From positions 1,116,001 to 1,180,000 of the forward strand of contig NZ_CP012590.1 of the NCBI RefSeq assembly GCF_001278845.1: 64,000 nt of DNA. The letters are read 5' to 3'. Shown one piece after another: positions 53,070-63,458 of the stretch. Source of the stretch: Actinomyces sp. oral taxon 414 (GTDB taxonomy: Bacteria > Actinomycetota > Actinomycetes > Actinomycetales > Actinomycetaceae). Under the pieces are notes generated by a model that saw only the letters and a list, made by a program, of their open reading frames with translations, made no database searches and was not told the DNA's origin. The position numbers and the translations under genes were made by a program. Every line of letters starts with the position of its first letter. The stretch's first letter is position 1.

Positions 53070-56063
53070 ATGACCCCACCCACGACATCCTCAGCGCCCT
53101 CGTCGGCGCCGGCCGCCGGAGACGGCGAGAACGACGCCGCCCGGACCGCCGCGCCCGCCCGCCGCCGCCGCAGGGCGACGGCCGCCCAGGCCGCGCCGGA
53201 CGCCGCCCCCGCCCCCGCCGCGGCCCCGAGCGCGCAGGCCCCGAACACCGCGGCCCCCAGCGGACAGCGGCAGGAGGACGCGCACGAGAACCCCGACGAG
53301 GAGACCGCGGCCCCGCCCGCCGTCGACTCGGCCCCCAGCGGGCGGGACACGGGCGAGGAGCCCGAGGACGGGGAGGACGGGCCCGCGCAGGGCGCCGAGA
53401 GTCCCGAGGACTCCGAGGACCTCGAGGAGTCCGAGAGCCCCGAGGACGCCGAAGACTCCGAGAGCCCCGAGGACGCCGAGGAGTCCGAGGCCCCCGGGGA
53501 CTCCGAGAACGCCGAGGACGGGTCCGCGCAGGGCGCCGGGGACACCGAGGAGGACGAGGCGCCCCGACTGCCCGCGGCCTCCCTGCTCTTCCAGGCCCCC
53601 GACCCGAGCCGCGCCCGCCGCCGCAGGGTCACGGCCGCCCAGGCCGCACCGAGCGCCGCCCCGGCGCCCGAGCCCCGCGGGGGCGCGCGGCCGGCGAAGT
53701 CCGCCGAGTCCGCCCGCTCCGCCGGGCCCGGTGAGCCCGACGCCTCCGCCGAGCCCGCCGAGCCCGCGGAATCCGGGGGGGCCGGCACCGCCGAGGAGAC
53801 CCGGCCGGCCCGCAGACGGCGCCGCCGCAGGGCGACGGCCGCCCAGGCCGCCCCCGAGCACGCCCCGGCCGCCCCCGCCCACCACCAGACCCACGCCGAC
53901 GCCGATGCCGGACCCGCCGACTCCGGGGACGAGGGCACGGCCGAGGGCGCGCCCGGCCGCCGGCGCCGCGCTCGCGGCCGCCGCGGAGCCGGGACCCGCA
54001 GGGCCGAGACCCCCGAGACCCCCGACAAGACCGGCGAGGACGACAAGGCCGACAAGACCGGCGAGGACGACGCCGATAAGACCGACGCCGCCCGGGCCGG
54101 CGCCGATGCCGGGCCCGCCGACTCCGGGAAGGGCCCCGCCCGCGAGGAGCACGAGGAGGAGGGCCCCGAGGACTCCGGCGGGCGGCGCAAGCGCCGTCGC
54201 GGCGGACGCGGCCGCCGCTCCCGCTCCCGCGAGGCGGCGCCGGAGGACACCGCCGAGCAGAGCACCGAGGAGGCGGGCGCGAAGACCGAGCCGACCGAGC
54301 CGGAGGGCGCCGAATCCGCCGGCGCCGAGGAGGAGCCGCCCGCCGGCTCGAGGCGGCGCCGTCGTCGCCGCTCCCGCACGCGCTCCGACTCCGGCCGCGA
54401 CGTGCGCGACGAGGTCACCGGCCTCAAGGGCTCCACCCGCCTGGAGGCCAAGCGCCAGCGCCGCCGCGAGGGCCGGGCGGCCGGACGCCGTCGTCCCATT
54501 ATCACCGAGGCCGAGTTCCTGGCCCGCCGCGAGAGCGTCGACCGCCAGATGATCGTGCGCGAGCAGGACGGCCTCAACCAGATCGCCCTGCTCGAGGACG
54601 GGCTGCTGGTCGAGCACTACGTGGCCCGCCACACCCAGGTCTCCATGGTCGGCAACGTCTACGTCGGCCGGGTCCAAAACGTCCTGCCCTCCATGGAGGC
54701 CGCCTTCGTCGACCTGGGCCGGGGGCGCAACGCCGTCCTGTACGCCGGCGAGGTCAACTGGGACGCCGCCGGCATGGAGGGCAAGCCGCGCCGCATCGAG
54801 GACGCCCTTTCCAGCGGGGACGCCGTCCTGGTGCAGGTCACCAAGGACCCCATCGGTCACAAGGGCGCGCGCCTGACCAGCCAGATCACGCTGGCCGGGC
54901 GCTACCTCGTGCTCGTGCCCGGCGGCACCATGACCGGCATCTCCCGCAAGCTGCCCGACACCGAGCGCTCGCGGCTGAAGAAGATCCTCAAGCGCATCGT
55001 GCCCGACGACGCGGGCGTCATTGTGCGCACCGCCGCCGAGGGCGCCAGCGAGGAGCAGCTGGTCGCCGACGTCGAGCGCCTGGTCAAGCAGTGGCAGGCC
55101 ATCGATAAGAAGTCCAAGCGGATCCTGTCCGGCTCCGGCAAGGCCCCGGTCCTGCTCAAGGGCGAGCCCGAGCTCGCCGTGCGGGTGGTGCGCGACGTCT
55201 TCAACGAGGACTTCCGCTCCCTCGTCGTCCAGGGCGACGGGGCCTGGGCCACGATCTCCAAGTACGTCCGCGACCTCAGCCCCGACCTGGTCGACCGCCT
55301 CGAGCACTGGGTGCGCCCCGAGGACGTCTTCACCGCCCACCGTATCGACGAGCAGCTCGCCAAGGGCTTCGACCGCAAGGTGTGGCTGCCGTCCGGCGGG
55401 ACGCTCATTATCGACCGCACCGAGGCCATGACCGTCATCGACGTCAACACCGGGCGCTTCACCGGGGCCGGCGGGACGCTGGAGGAGACGGTCACCCGCA
55501 ACAATATCGAGGCCGCCGAGGAGATCGTCCGCCAGCTGCGCCTGCGCGACATCGGCGGCATGATCGTCATCGACTTCGTCGACATGGTGCTGGAGTCCAA
55601 CCGGGACCTGGTGCTGCGCCGCCTGGTGGAGTGCCTGGGGCGCGACCGCACCCGCCACCAGGTCACGGAGGTGACCAGCCTGGGCCTGGTGCAGATGACG
55701 CGCAAGCGTGTGGGCCAGGGGCTCGTCGAGGCCTTCTCGACCCCCTGCGAGTGCTGCGGCGGGCGGGGTTTCATCGTCCACTCCTCGCCGGTGGAGAACC
55801 AGGAGGCGGACGCGTCCGCCTCCCGTTCGGGACACAAGCGCGGTCGCAAGGGCCGCGACGAGTCGTCTCCGGCCCCGCGCGGCTCGCGCAAGGACCGGCG
55901 CGAGGACCCCGACGCCGCCTCCGACGCCACCACCCGGGCCGCCGTGCGCGGGGCCCTGGCGCAGATCGCGGCCGCCGCCGAGCACGCCCACCAGGACCGG
56001 CCGTCCCCGGACGGGGCCGCGGCCGACGAGTCCGACGAGCCCGGCCCGTCCGAGGCGGGCTGA
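53070..56063 (+). CDS. rne: Ribonuclease E/G with long disordered N-terminal extension
   Basis: 997 residues. The catalytic half (about 485-920) has the S1 domain with NVYVGRVQNVLPSMEAAFVD, the DNase-like core with MTVIDVNTGRFTG and IVIDFVDM, and the Zn-link cysteines CECC. The first 480 residues are low complexity. Three copies of a basic module (RRRRATAAQAAP and variants, near 30, 185 and 250) alternate with acidic PED/ESPEDAE repeats. Mycobacterial RNase E also has an N-terminal extension, shorter here than the catalytic part. ATG 53070 follows CGGAGAG. rplU follows, as usual. Confidence 0.95.
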   Translation: MTPPTTSSAPSSAPAAGDGENDAARTAAPARRRRRATAAQAAPDAAPAPAAAPSAQAPNTAAPSGQRQEDAHENPDEETAAPPAVDSAPSGRDTGEEPEDGEDGPAQGAESPEDSEDLEESESPEDAEDSESPEDAEESEAPGDSENAEDGSAQGAGDTEEDEAPRLPAASLLFQAPDPSRARRRRVTAAQAAPSAAPAPEPRGGARPAKSAESARSAGPGEPDASAEPAEPAESGGAGTAEETRPARRRRRRRATAAQAAPEHAPAAPAHHQTHADADAGPADSGDEGTAEGAPGRRRRARGRRGAGTRRAETPETPDKTGEDDKADKTGEDDADKTDAARAGADAGPADSGKGPAREEHEEEGPEDSGGRRKRRRGGRGRRSRSREAAPEDTAEQSTEEAGAKTEPTEPEGAESAGAEEEPPAGSRRRRRRRSRTRSDSGRDVRDEVTGLKGSTRLEAKRQRRREGRAAGRRRPIITEAEFLARRESVDRQMIVREQDGLNQIALLEDGLLVEHYVARHTQVSMVGNVYVGRVQNVLPSMEAAFVDLGRGRNAVLYAGEVNWDAAGMEGKPRRIEDALSSGDAVLVQVTKDPIGHKGARLTSQITLAGRYLVLVPGGTMTGISRKLPDTERSRLKKILKRIVPDDAGVIVRTAAEGASEEQLVADVERLVKQWQAIDKKSKRILSGSGKAPVLLKGEPELAVRVVRDVFNEDFRSLVVQGDGAWATISKYVRDLSPDLVDRLEHWVRPEDVFTAHRIDEQLAKGFDRKVWLPSGGTLIIDRTEAMTVIDVNTGRFTGAGGTLEETVTRNNIEAAEEIVRQLRLRDIGGMIVIDFVDMVLESNRDLVLRRLVECLGRDRTRHQVTEVTSLGLVQMTRKRVGQGLVEAFSTPCECCGGRGFIVHSSPVENQEADASASRSGHKRGRKGRDESSPAPRGSRKDRREDPDAASDATTRAAVRGALAQIAAAAEHAHQDRPSPDGAAADESDEPGPSEAG

Positions 56064-56071
56064 GGTGCCGT

Positions 56072-56106
56072 GCGCGGCGCGTGCGGGCTCCGCGCACGCG
56101 CCGCGC
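56072..56106 (+). terminator. Hairpin after rne
   Basis: GCGCGGCGCGTGCG (56072-56085) pairs perfectly with CGCACGCGCCGCGC (56093-56106), 8 bp after the rne stop. Very stable; no T-tract. Confidence 0.7.
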
Positions 56107-56285
56107 GCAGGGGGCGCGGGGCGGCGGCGTGCGGAAGAACACAGGGGCCGCGGCCGCGGGCGGGTTGGTCAGCCGGGGCCGATCGCCTAGAGTTGCCTGT
56201 CGGTGCGTTTCGCACCCCGCCCAGGAGGCAGCCGGTGCGGAGGGCCTTGTCGTAGCCGCCGCAGCTGTCCGAAGAACCGACAGAG

Positions 56286-56606
56286 ATGAGCATTCAAGTG
56301 GTCTACGCGATCGTCAAGGCCGGCGGCCGTCAGGAGAAGGTCTCCGTCGGCGACGTCGTGGTTGTGGACAGGCTCGCCGGCGAGGTCGGTGACGAGGTCG
56401 ATCTCGTCCCCCTCATGCTGGTGGACGGCGATACGGTGACCACCGCCGCCGCCGATCTGGCGAAGTCCTCCGTCACCGCCGAGATTCTCGGCGAGGAGAA
56501 GGGCCCCAAGATCAATATCCTCAAGTTCAAGAACAAGACGGGCTACCGCAAGCGCCAGGGCCACCGCGCCAAGCTCACCGCCGTCAAGATCACCGCGATC
56601 AAGTGA
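56286..56606 (+). CDS. rplU: 50S ribosomal protein L21
   Basis: 106-residue L21 ([17 protein letters not shown] at the start, [19 protein letters not shown] at the end, the rRNA-binding signature). First gene of the rplU-rpmA-obgE-proB group, 222 bp after rne. The leader holds the small hairpin GGTGCG-TTT-CGCACC near 56202-56216. Confidence 0.98.
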   Translation: MSIQVVYAIVKAGGRQEKVSVGDVVVVDRLAGEVGDEVDLVPLMLVDGDTVTTAAADLAKSSVTAEILGEEKGPKINILKFKNKTGYRKRQGHRAKLTAVKITAIK

Positions 56607-56674
56607 CCGCCGGCACGGCATAACGCTTAGCGTCCCGGCCCCCACGCCCCGCCCGCAGAGAAAGAGGCTTCACC

Positions 56675-56932
56675 ATGGCACACAAGAAGGGTCTTGGCTC
56701 CTCCCGCAACGGTCGCGACTCCAACGCCCAGCGCCTGGGCGTCAAGCGCTTCGGCGGCCAGCTCGTCAAGGCCGGCGAGATCATCGTCCGCCAGCGCGGC
56801 ACCCACTTCCACCCCGGCACCAACGTCGGCCGCGGCAATGACGACACCCTGTTCGCCAAGGCCGCCGGCCACGTCCGGTTCGGCACCCGCCGCGACCGCA
56901 GGGTCGTCGACGTCGTGCTCCCCGAGGCCTGA
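56675..56932 (+). CDS. rpmA: 50S ribosomal protein L27
   Basis: 85-residue L27, starting [21 protein letters not shown] with no N-terminal leader to be cleaved, and [21 protein letters not shown]. Located between rplU and obgE. A perfect 14-bp hairpin follows. Confidence 0.98.
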   Translation: MAHKKGLGSSRNGRDSNAQRLGVKRFGGQLVKAGEIIVRQRGTHFHPGTNVGRGNDDTLFAKAAGHVRFGTRRDRRVVDVVLPEA

Positions 56933-56956
56933 GCCCCGCCGAGCACCACGGCATCC

Positions 56957-56990
56957 GCGAGGGCGGACGGTTGCGGCCGTCCGCCCTCGC
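56957..56990 (+). terminator. Hairpin after rpmA
   Basis: GCGAGGGCGGACGG (56957-56970) pairs perfectly with 56977-56990 around TTGCGG, 24 bp past the rpmA stop. It would separate the ribosomal pair from obgE. Confidence 0.8.
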
Positions 56991-57088
56991 GCCGTCGCCG
57001 GCCCCCGCCCCGCCCCGGCCCGCGCCGCCGCGGGCCGGACGCCCGCACCAGTCCCGGCCCGCGCGGCCGCACCCGCAGGAGAGGACCC

Positions 57089-58654
57089 ATGCCCAGCTTC
57101 ATCGACCGAGTGGTCCTCCACGTGACCGGAGGGGACGGCGGCGACGGCTGCACCTCCATCCACCGCGAGAAGTACAAGCCCCTGGCCGGGCCCGACGGCG
57201 GCGACGGCGGACACGGCGGCGACGTCGTGCTCGTGGCCGACCCGCGCACGACCACCCTGCTGAGCTACCACCGCTCCCCGCACCGCCGGGCCGGCAACGG
57301 CACCCCCGGCATGGGCGGCTGGAGGCGCGGCGCCGACGGCGAGGACCTCGTCCTGCCCGTGCCCGAGGGCACCGTGGTCAAGACCGCCGACGGCGCGCTC
57401 CTGGCCGACCTGGTCGAGCCCCGGGCGCGCTTCGTCGTCGCCGCCGGCGGCACGGGGGGGCGCGGCAACTTCTCCCTGGCCTCCTCCAGGCGCAGGGCCC
57501 CCGGCTTCCACCTCCTGGGCGAGCCCGGCGAGAGCCTCGACGTCGTCCTGGAGCTCAAGACCGTCGCCGACGTCGCCCTCGTGGGGTACCCCAGCGCCGG
57601 CAAGTCCTCCCTCATCGCCGCCATGAGCGCCGCCCGGCCCAAGATCGCCGACTACCCCTTCACCACGCTCGTGCCCAACCTGGGCGTGGTCGAGGCCGGC
57701 CAGATCCGCTACACGATCGCCGACGTGCCCGGGCTCATCCCCGGCGCCAGCCAGGGCCGGGGCCTGGGGCTGGAGTTCCTGCGCCATATCGAGCGCTGCT
57801 CGGTCATCGTCCACGTCCTGGACTGCGCCACCCTCGAGCCCGGCCGGGACCCGCTGAGCGACCTGGACACCATCGAGGCCGAGCTCGCCGCCTACTCCGG
57901 GCGCCTGGGCGAGCAGGAGGACGACCCGGCGCTCACCGGCCGCGCCCCGCTCATGGAGCGGCCCCGCGTGGTGGTCCTCAATAAGATCGACGTCCCCGAC
58001 GCCGCCGAGCTGGCCGATTTCGTGCGCGCCGACGTCCAGGCCCGCGGCCTGCCCGTCTTCGAGGTCTCGGCCGTCGCCCGCACCGGGCTGCGGGCGCTGT
58101 CCTTCGCGCTGGCCGACCTGGTCGAGACCGCCCGGCGGGAGGCCTCCGCCCGGACCGGGCCCGATCGGCCCGTCATCCGCCCGGCCCCCGTCCGGCGGCG
58201 CGGCACGGAGCCGGTGGCCGAGGTGAGCCTCATCCGCCATCCGGCCGAGGGCGAGGTCTACCAGGTGCGCGGGGTCAAGCCCGAGCGCTGGGTGCGCCAG
58301 ACCGACTTCACCAATAACGAGGCCATCGGCTACCTGGCGGACCGCCTGGCCGCCGCCGGCATCGAGGACCAGCTCGTGCGGGCCGGGGCGCACGCGGGCG
58401 ACGCCGTCCTCATCGGGGACGTCGAGGGCGGCGTGCTGTTCACCTGGGAGCCGACCATCACCGCCGGCGCCGAGCTGCTGGGCGCCCGGGGCACGGACGT
58501 GCGCGTGGAGGACCACCGCCGTCGGCGCACCAATGTCGAGCGGCGGGCCCGCTACCACGAGTCCATGGACGCCAAGGAGGCCGCCCGCCAGGAGCTGCGC
58601 GACGAGGCCGCCGAGGGCCTGTGGACCGATCCCGGCTGGGACGGGCAGTCGTGA
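57089..58654 (+). CDS. obgE: GTPase Obg/CgtA
   Basis: 521-residue GTPase linked to 50S assembly and stress signalling. The Obg fold (about 1-160; [19 protein letters not shown]) precedes the G domain: G1 [11 protein letters not shown]3 [10 protein letters not shown]4 NKID, then the C-terminal OCT domain ([20 protein letters not shown]). The Obg N-terminal fold with Gly-rich helices is typical. Its stop overlaps the proB start. Confidence 0.97.
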   Translation: MPSFIDRVVLHVTGGDGGDGCTSIHREKYKPLAGPDGGDGGHGGDVVLVADPRTTTLLSYHRSPHRRAGNGTPGMGGWRRGADGEDLVLPVPEGTVVKTADGALLADLVEPRARFVVAAGGTGGRGNFSLASSRRRAPGFHLLGEPGESLDVVLELKTVADVALVGYPSAGKSSLIAAMSAARPKIADYPFTTLVPNLGVVEAGQIRYTIADVPGLIPGASQGRGLGLEFLRHIERCSVIVHVLDCATLEPGRDPLSDLDTIEAELAAYSGRLGEQEDDPALTGRAPLMERPRVVVLNKIDVPDAAELADFVRADVQARGLPVFEVSAVARTGLRALSFALADLVETARREASARTGPDRPVIRPAPVRRRGTEPVAEVSLIRHPAEGEVYQVRGVKPERWVRQTDFTNNEAIGYLADRLAAAGIEDQLVRAGAHAGDAVLIGDVEGGVLFTWEPTITAGAELLGARGTDVRVEDHRRRRTNVERRARYHESMDAKEAARQELRDEAAEGLWTDPGWDGQS

Positions 58655-59913
58655 GCGGGCGTCGGGCGGCGCCCGGGCCGGGGCCCGGCTCGACGTCGGG
58701 ACCCGGCCCGGAGCCGGCCGCCTCGGGCCCCGTCCCGGGCCCGGCCGCCTCGGGCCCCGTCCCGGGCCCGGCCGCGGCCGTCCCGGGCCGCCCCGGATCC
58801 CTGCCGCCGGGGGCCCGCATGGTGCTCAAGCTGGGCTCGACGTCGCTGACCCGACCCGACGGCGGGCTCGACCTCAACCGCATCGACATCGTCGCCCGGC
58901 TCGTGGCGGGGCTGCGCCGGCGCGGGCACGACGTCGTCCTGGTCTCCTCCGGCGCGGTGGCCGCGGGCCTGGCGCCGCTGGGGCTGGAGCGGCGCCCCGA
59001 CGAGCTCCGCCTGCTCCAGGCCGCCGCCAGCGTGGGGCAGGGGCGCCTGGTCTCCCGGTGGCAGACGGCGATGAGCACCTACGGGGTGGTCACCGCCCAG
59101 GTGCTGCTCACCGCCCAGGACATCGCGGTGCGCCACCACTACCGCACCGTGCGCGCCACCTTCGACGCCCTGCTGTCCATGGGGGCGGTGCCCGTGGTCA
59201 ACGAGAACGACGCCGTGGCGACCACCGAGTTCAGCCTGGGGGACAACGACCACCTGGCCGCGCTGGTCTCCCACCTCGTGGCCGCCGACGTCATGGTCCT
59301 GTTCACCGACGTGGACGGGATGTGGACCGCCCGCCCGGACGCGCCGGGCGCCGAGCCCGTGCGCCTCGTGCGCGGGCCGCAGGACCTGGTCCGCGTCAGC
59401 GTCGCCGGGCGCGGGTCGGCGATCGGCACCGGGGGGATGCGCACCAAGGTCCAGGCCGCCGCGATCGCCTGCGCCTCGGGGACCGCCACCCTCATCGTCG
59501 ACGCCGACGACGCGGTCCGCCTCCTGGGCGCGGCCGCGGTCCCGGCCGACCTGGGCACCTGGTTCCTGCCCACCGGCCCGCGCCGGCCCAGCCGCAGGCT
59601 GTGGATGGCCCACGCCTCCATCCCCGAGGGGCGCGTCATTATCGACGCCGGGGCGGTCCGCGCCCTGGTGGAGGGCAAGAAGTCGCTCCTGCTGCCCGGG
59701 GTGACCGGGGTGGACGGCGATTTCGAATCCGGGGCCGTCGTCGAGGTGGTCGGCCCGGGAGGCGCGATCGCCCGCGGCATCTGCCGCTACGCCTCCACCG
59801 AGATCGAGGAGGTCCTGGCGGCGCGGCGGCGGGGCGGGGCCGCCCCCGACCACGTCGCCCCCGTCGTCCACCGCGACGACCTCGCCGAGCTGCCGCGCAC
59901 CGCGGGCGCGTGA
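58651..59913 (+). CDS. proB: Glutamate 5-kinase
   Basis: First enzyme of proline synthesis. The amino-acid kinase core (about 58-300; [51 protein letters not shown]) is followed by a PUA domain (about 325-400; [29 protein letters not shown]). GTG 58651 overlaps obgE. Residues about 8-55 are a Pro/Gly/Ala-rich N-terminal extension with a 9-residue repeat (PAASGPVPG) coded by a 27-bp tandem repeat at 58714-58770. proA, often next, is not in the window; a toxin locus follows. Confidence 0.96.
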   Translation: MSGRRAAPGPGPGSTSGPGPEPAASGPVPGPAASGPVPGPAAAVPGRPGSLPPGARMVLKLGSTSLTRPDGGLDLNRIDIVARLVAGLRRRGHDVVLVSSGAVAAGLAPLGLERRPDELRLLQAAASVGQGRLVSRWQTAMSTYGVVTAQVLLTAQDIAVRHHYRTVRATFDALLSMGAVPVVNENDAVATTEFSLGDNDHLAALVSHLVAADVMVLFTDVDGMWTARPDAPGAEPVRLVRGPQDLVRVSVAGRGSAIGTGGMRTKVQAAAIACASGTATLIVDADDAVRLLGAAAVPADLGTWFLPTGPRRPSRRLWMAHASIPEGRVIIDAGAVRALVEGKKSLLLPGVTGVDGDFESGAVVEVVGPGGAIARGICRYASTEIEEVLAARRRGGAAPDHVAPVVHRDDLAELPRTAGA

Positions 59914-59999
59914 GGGCACCGTCCGCCGTCCCGTCCCCGGACCCCGACCGGGGCGTCGGCGCCGTCCGCCGTCCCGTTTCCGGCGCCCGGAGCGACGCG

Positions 60000-60434
60000 T
60001 TGACGGAGGAGGCTCGCAAGGAGTAGGCGCGGCGTGAGACGGGGCGGGAGTGGAAGCGGGATCACGACAACCGCAATTGGGCGGAGAAGACGTGGGATGC
60101 GATCTTCGGCGAGGATCCCGTGCCGATCGGCCCGGAGGCCGAGCCGCTGCCGGTGAGTGTGCCCCAGCCGGTGACGGGCGCGCGGGAGGCGCCCGCGCGG
60201 GGGTCGGGGACGGGTTCGACGGCGGGCACGAGTTCGGCGGCGCCGGCGGGTCTGCGGTCCTTTGCCTCCACCTCGCAGACGCTCAATGATGCGCTGAGCG
60301 GGCAGCCGGCGTCTCTGCGGGGCGAGTACGATACTTTCACGGCCTCGTGCAAGTGGGGCGGGGTGAGCGTCTCGGGCGTGTTCACCGCCTATAGCGGGAA
60401 TAAAACGAAATCCGCGTCCGGTGCTTCGTTTTGA
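60000..60434 (+). pseudogene. N-terminal-side fragment of a polymorphic-toxin-like protein
   Basis: One frame reads LTEEARKE, an in-frame TAG (60024-60026), then ARRETGREWKRDHDNRNW, AEKTWDAIFGEDPVPIG, a Pro/Gly/Ser linker, and SFASTSQTLNDALSGQPASL then FTASCKWGGVSVSGVFTAYS. The WAEKTWDAIFG and Trp-containing helical pieces resemble type VII-secreted WXG/LXG-like toxins, by eye. The frame ends at TGA 60434 where IS630-type sequence begins. No good start codon exists upstream. Together with 62991-63458 it probably represents one gene split by insertion sequences. Confidence 0.45.
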
Positions 60435-60509
60435 GTTCGGGGTCGTGGCGGTTGGTCGGGTGTGGTTCCGATTGGATTTCGGGTGTCGTTCTCCTGTATG
60501 ATTGTGGTT

Positions 60510-61646
60510 ATGGAAGCGGTAGTGGTTGAGGAGCATGAGTGGTCGGCTCTTCAAGTGCACAAGGCGGAATCCCCGTATAAGCTGATGAGGGGCAAGTCGG
60601 AGGCGATTCTCATGCTGTCGGAGGGAGTCGGCGTCGATGTGGTGGCGCGGTTGGTGGAGCGCGCCACCAGGACGGTCGTGGAGTGGGTGAGGGATTGGAG
60701 GAGGGATCGGTTGTCGTCCATTTGCACCGGGCATGTCGGCAACAACAACGCCTCCAAGATCTCCCAGGAGCAGGAGGAGGAGATCCTGGAGGCGTTGTCG
60801 TGTCCCCCGTCGGAGCAGGGCATTGCGGCGGAGTTCTGGAATATTCACGATCTGGCGGGCTGGATGCACGAACGCTTCGGCATCGAGTACGCCTCCGAGT
60901 CCTCCTACCGTTCTTTGTTCCACATGGCGGGGTTGTCCTTCCACCTGCCCGAGGAGGTGGATCAGCGCCGCGCCGACGAGACCCAGGTCGAGGCCCGCAT
61001 GGCGAAGATCCACGCCAAGATCGCCAAGATCAAGGGGAAGAAGCAGGACGGGCAGGACGAGGGACAGCGGGGGAGTGAGAAGAATGAGTGCGAGAACGAG
61101 AAGACGGACGATGCGGAGAAGGGAGATGCGGAGAAGGGGGATGAGGATGTCATCGTGGTGTCCGCGGACGAGGTGAGGATCGAGCACGAGGCCATTACTC
61201 GCAGGGCCTGGTGCAAGAAGGGCGCCAGGACCAGGATCAGGGTCGATCGGAAACGGCAGTCCCAGAGCTATATCGGATTCCTCCACGAGGCGGACGGGAG
61301 CGTGGACCTCATGCGACTGGACTGGCAGAACACCTCCAACATCGTGAAGGCCCTGACCGATCTGACCCTGAAGTACCCGGACAAGACGATCGTCGTGGTG
61401 TGGGACAACGCCGGATGGCACAAGTCGAAGAAACTGAGGGAGCACCTGGGGAAGGGCAACATCCTGGAGAGGATCCATCTCATCAACCTGCCGCCCTACA
61501 GCCCCAATAAGAACCCCATCGAACGCGTCTGGGGAGAAGGCAAGAAATCCATCAGCAACCGACAGCGCGCCCACTTCGAGGACACCCGCAACGCATTCGA
61601 GACCTTCATCAGGAGCAACAAATTCCCATACCGCCTCACAAAATGA
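60510..61646 (+). CDS. IS630-family transposase
   Basis: 378-residue DDE transposase. The N-terminal HTH region (SEGVGVDVVARLVERATRTV) and the DDE motifs are visible: VVSADEVRIEHEA, TIVVVWDNAGWHKS and LPPYSPNKNPIERVWGEGKK. A Lys/Glu/Asp-rich stretch (about 175-220) is inserted in the middle. ATG 60510 is chosen as the start of the conserved part. The frame is intact. Terminal repeats could not be fixed by eye; a TA target is expected. Confidence 0.85.
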   Translation: MEAVVVEEHEWSALQVHKAESPYKLMRGKSEAILMLSEGVGVDVVARLVERATRTVVEWVRDWRRDRLSSICTGHVGNNNASKISQEQEEEILEALSCPPSEQGIAAEFWNIHDLAGWMHERFGIEYASESSYRSLFHMAGLSFHLPEEVDQRRADETQVEARMAKIHAKIAKIKGKKQDGQDEGQRGSEKNECENEKTDDAEKGDAEKGDEDVIVVSADEVRIEHEAITRRAWCKKGARTRIRVDRKRQSQSYIGFLHEADGSVDLMRLDWQNTSNIVKALTDLTLKYPDKTIVVVWDNAGWHKSKKLREHLGKGNILERIHLINLPPYSPNKNPIERVWGEGKKSISNRQRAHFEDTRNAFETFIRSNKFPYRLTK

Positions 61647-61701
61647 CTTTGTAAAATCGCCGCTATATGACACGTATCTGACCAATAACGGCAATGATGT
61701 G

Positions 61702-62988
61702 TGGAGTGAGTGGGATCCTCTGGACTTGGGGAGAGTTTCTTCCCGCGACAGAATAGGATGAGTTCATGACGAGAACGAAGTACCCCGATGAGTTCAAGGA
61801 GCAGGTCGTTCGCGAGATCCTGGAGAAGGAGCGCACGATCGCGTCTGTGGCCGCCTCCTTTCGATCTGGTTCCGCAGACGGTGGGGGGCTGGGTCGCCAA
61901 GTACAAGAAGAAGCACGCCGAGGACCAGGACCCCGAGGCCGCCGTGGAGTCGGCCGAGATCGCCAGGCTGAGGGCGGAGAGGCGCGAGTTGCGCGCAGAG
62001 ATGCGAGTTCTTGAAAAAACGGCTGCCTTCTTCGCGAGAGAACGTCGGTGAGCGAGCGCCACAGGGCTCATCCGCCGCGAAGAAGGCAATTACCCCGTCG
62101 CCTCCATGTGCGAACTGGTCGGAGTGTCGAAGTCCGGCTACTACAACTGGCTGGGCCGGCCCGAGGCCGCCACGAAGGTCAGAAGGAGGAAGCTGGCACT
62201 GTTGGTCGAGTCTGAGTTCAAGGCCTCCGACATGATTCTGCGGGTACCGGCGCCCCGCCGCCGCTCTGAAGCGCAAGGGCACCGTCGTGTCCCCCGACAC
62301 GCCTCCGCCCCCCTCATGCGGGAGAAGGGTCTGAAAGCCGCTCAACCGTGCCGGAAGGTCCGCACCACCACACCGCGCCGGGCGACATCGACACCCGCCC
62401 CGACCTGGTGGACAGGGACTCCCGCCGCCGAGGCCCCCGGGCTCAAATGGGTCGGGGACATCACCTACATCCGCACGTGGGTCGGATTCGTGTATCTGGC
62501 CACTGTTCTGGACTGCTGCTACCCGAGAAAGTCGTCGGCTACGCCATGGCCGACAACATGAAGACCGACCTGATCTGCAAGGCCACCGGGTATGGCCGTG
62601 CGCCGCTGCCCCCACCAGGAGGAGGTCACGATCTTCCACACGCGGCCGGGGCAGTCAGTACACCTCACAGCAATTCGCCAAACATCTGAAGAACTACAAG
62701 ATCCTCCCCTCCGTCGGGAGAACCGGCGTGTGCTGGGACAATGCCTGGGCGCAAGTCCTTCAACGCCACCCCGGGAGAACGAACGCGTCCACGCCCGTGG
62801 TGCACCACCACACGGGAAAAGGCCATCAAAGATGTTGCCTCGTGGATCGAACTGACCTATAATCATACGCGACTCCACTCGGCACTGGGGTACCGCACCC
62901 CCAACGAGGCCGAACACGAGCTGAACAGCCGGAAACAAGCAGCCTGAGACCACCAAAAACCACAGTCCGAAGAACACCGAGCACTCCA
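61702..62988 (+). mobile_element. Decayed IS3-family element
   Basis: About 1287 bp. TGGAGTG (61702) and its complement CACTCCA (ending 62988) with the next bases form imperfect terminal repeats, and both transposase parts inside are frameshifted. No target duplication is visible, perhaps because the neighbouring IS630 element disturbed one side. Confidence 0.65.
61766..62947 (+). pseudogene. IS3-family transposase (OrfA and OrfB), multiple frameshifts
   Basis: OrfA begins MTRTKYPDEFKEQVVREIL; an extra T in CTCCTTTCGAT near 61859 moves LVPQTVGGWVAKYKKKH to another frame, ending at 62051. OrfB pieces are MCELVGVSKSGYYNWLG, EAPGLKWVGDITYIRTWVGF, TRLHSALGYRTPNEAEHELN, all integrase-core (rve) signatures, scattered over at least three frames up to TGA 62947. 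It is inactive. Confidence 0.8.
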
Positions 62989-62990
62989 AA

Positions 62991-63458
62991 TCCCAACCCA
63001 CAGGCCGCACCACCACCGTCCACAACCTCACCATCCACGGCCTGACCAACTACTACATCACCACCACCACCGGCACCCGGGCACTCGTACACAACGAATA
63101 CGGCACCCAGGTACCGTACGGGTTGACCGAGTTGAGTCGAAAAGTTCAGGAGGCACGACTTGCGGCAGGAGATAGGCGTCACAATTATGCGGCAGCTCTT
63201 CTTGAAGATGGGGATACGGTTATCGGAGTCTCAAATAAAAGACACCACGCCGAAGTAGACATCCTTGAAAATAAGGCGAACGGACGTAAGGTAATTTCAT
63301 CGTTCACCGAATTCGAGCCGTGCGGATTTAAGTGTGGACCCAAGCTTGATCGATCGAAGATTACTGATGTGACATGGTCGTTTCCATGGAATCCGCCCGA
63401 AGTTCGACCCGCCTCTAGGGCTGCGAGAGACGAAGCAATAAGGAGACTGTTTGAATGA
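62991..63458 (+). pseudogene. Polymorphic toxin C-terminus: pretoxin-HINT end plus deaminase-like domain
   Basis: The frame is open from the IS3 edge. VHNLTIHGLTNYYITTTTG then TRALVHN is the end of a pretoxin-HINT domain, the autoproteolytic linker of secreted polymorphic toxins. A toxin domain of about 110 residues follows (NYAAALLEDGDTVIGVSNK, HAEVDILENK, FEPCGFKCGPKL, ITDVTWSFPWNP). HAE and PCxxxC are the zinc-site motifs of the deaminase superfamily; the spacing C-x3-C is less usual than C-x2-C. No start codon is evident, so it is 5'-truncated; TTG 63123 would give only the toxin domain. It overlaps the SUKH-like gene (ATGA). Confidence 0.65.

Noticed and set aside
53091-55991. Long minus-strand frame opposite rne
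   Set aside because: Antisense shadow of a GC-rich gene; Gly/Leu/Val-rich with no motif.
56627-58558. Long minus-strand frame opposite rpmA/obgE
   Set aside because: Same GC shadow effect; obgE and rpmA have full family motifs on the plus strand.
22017-60010. TEEARK word in both the DUF4411 fragment and the toxin fragment
   Set aside because: Six residues shared in helical sequence are within chance; the surroundings do not align.
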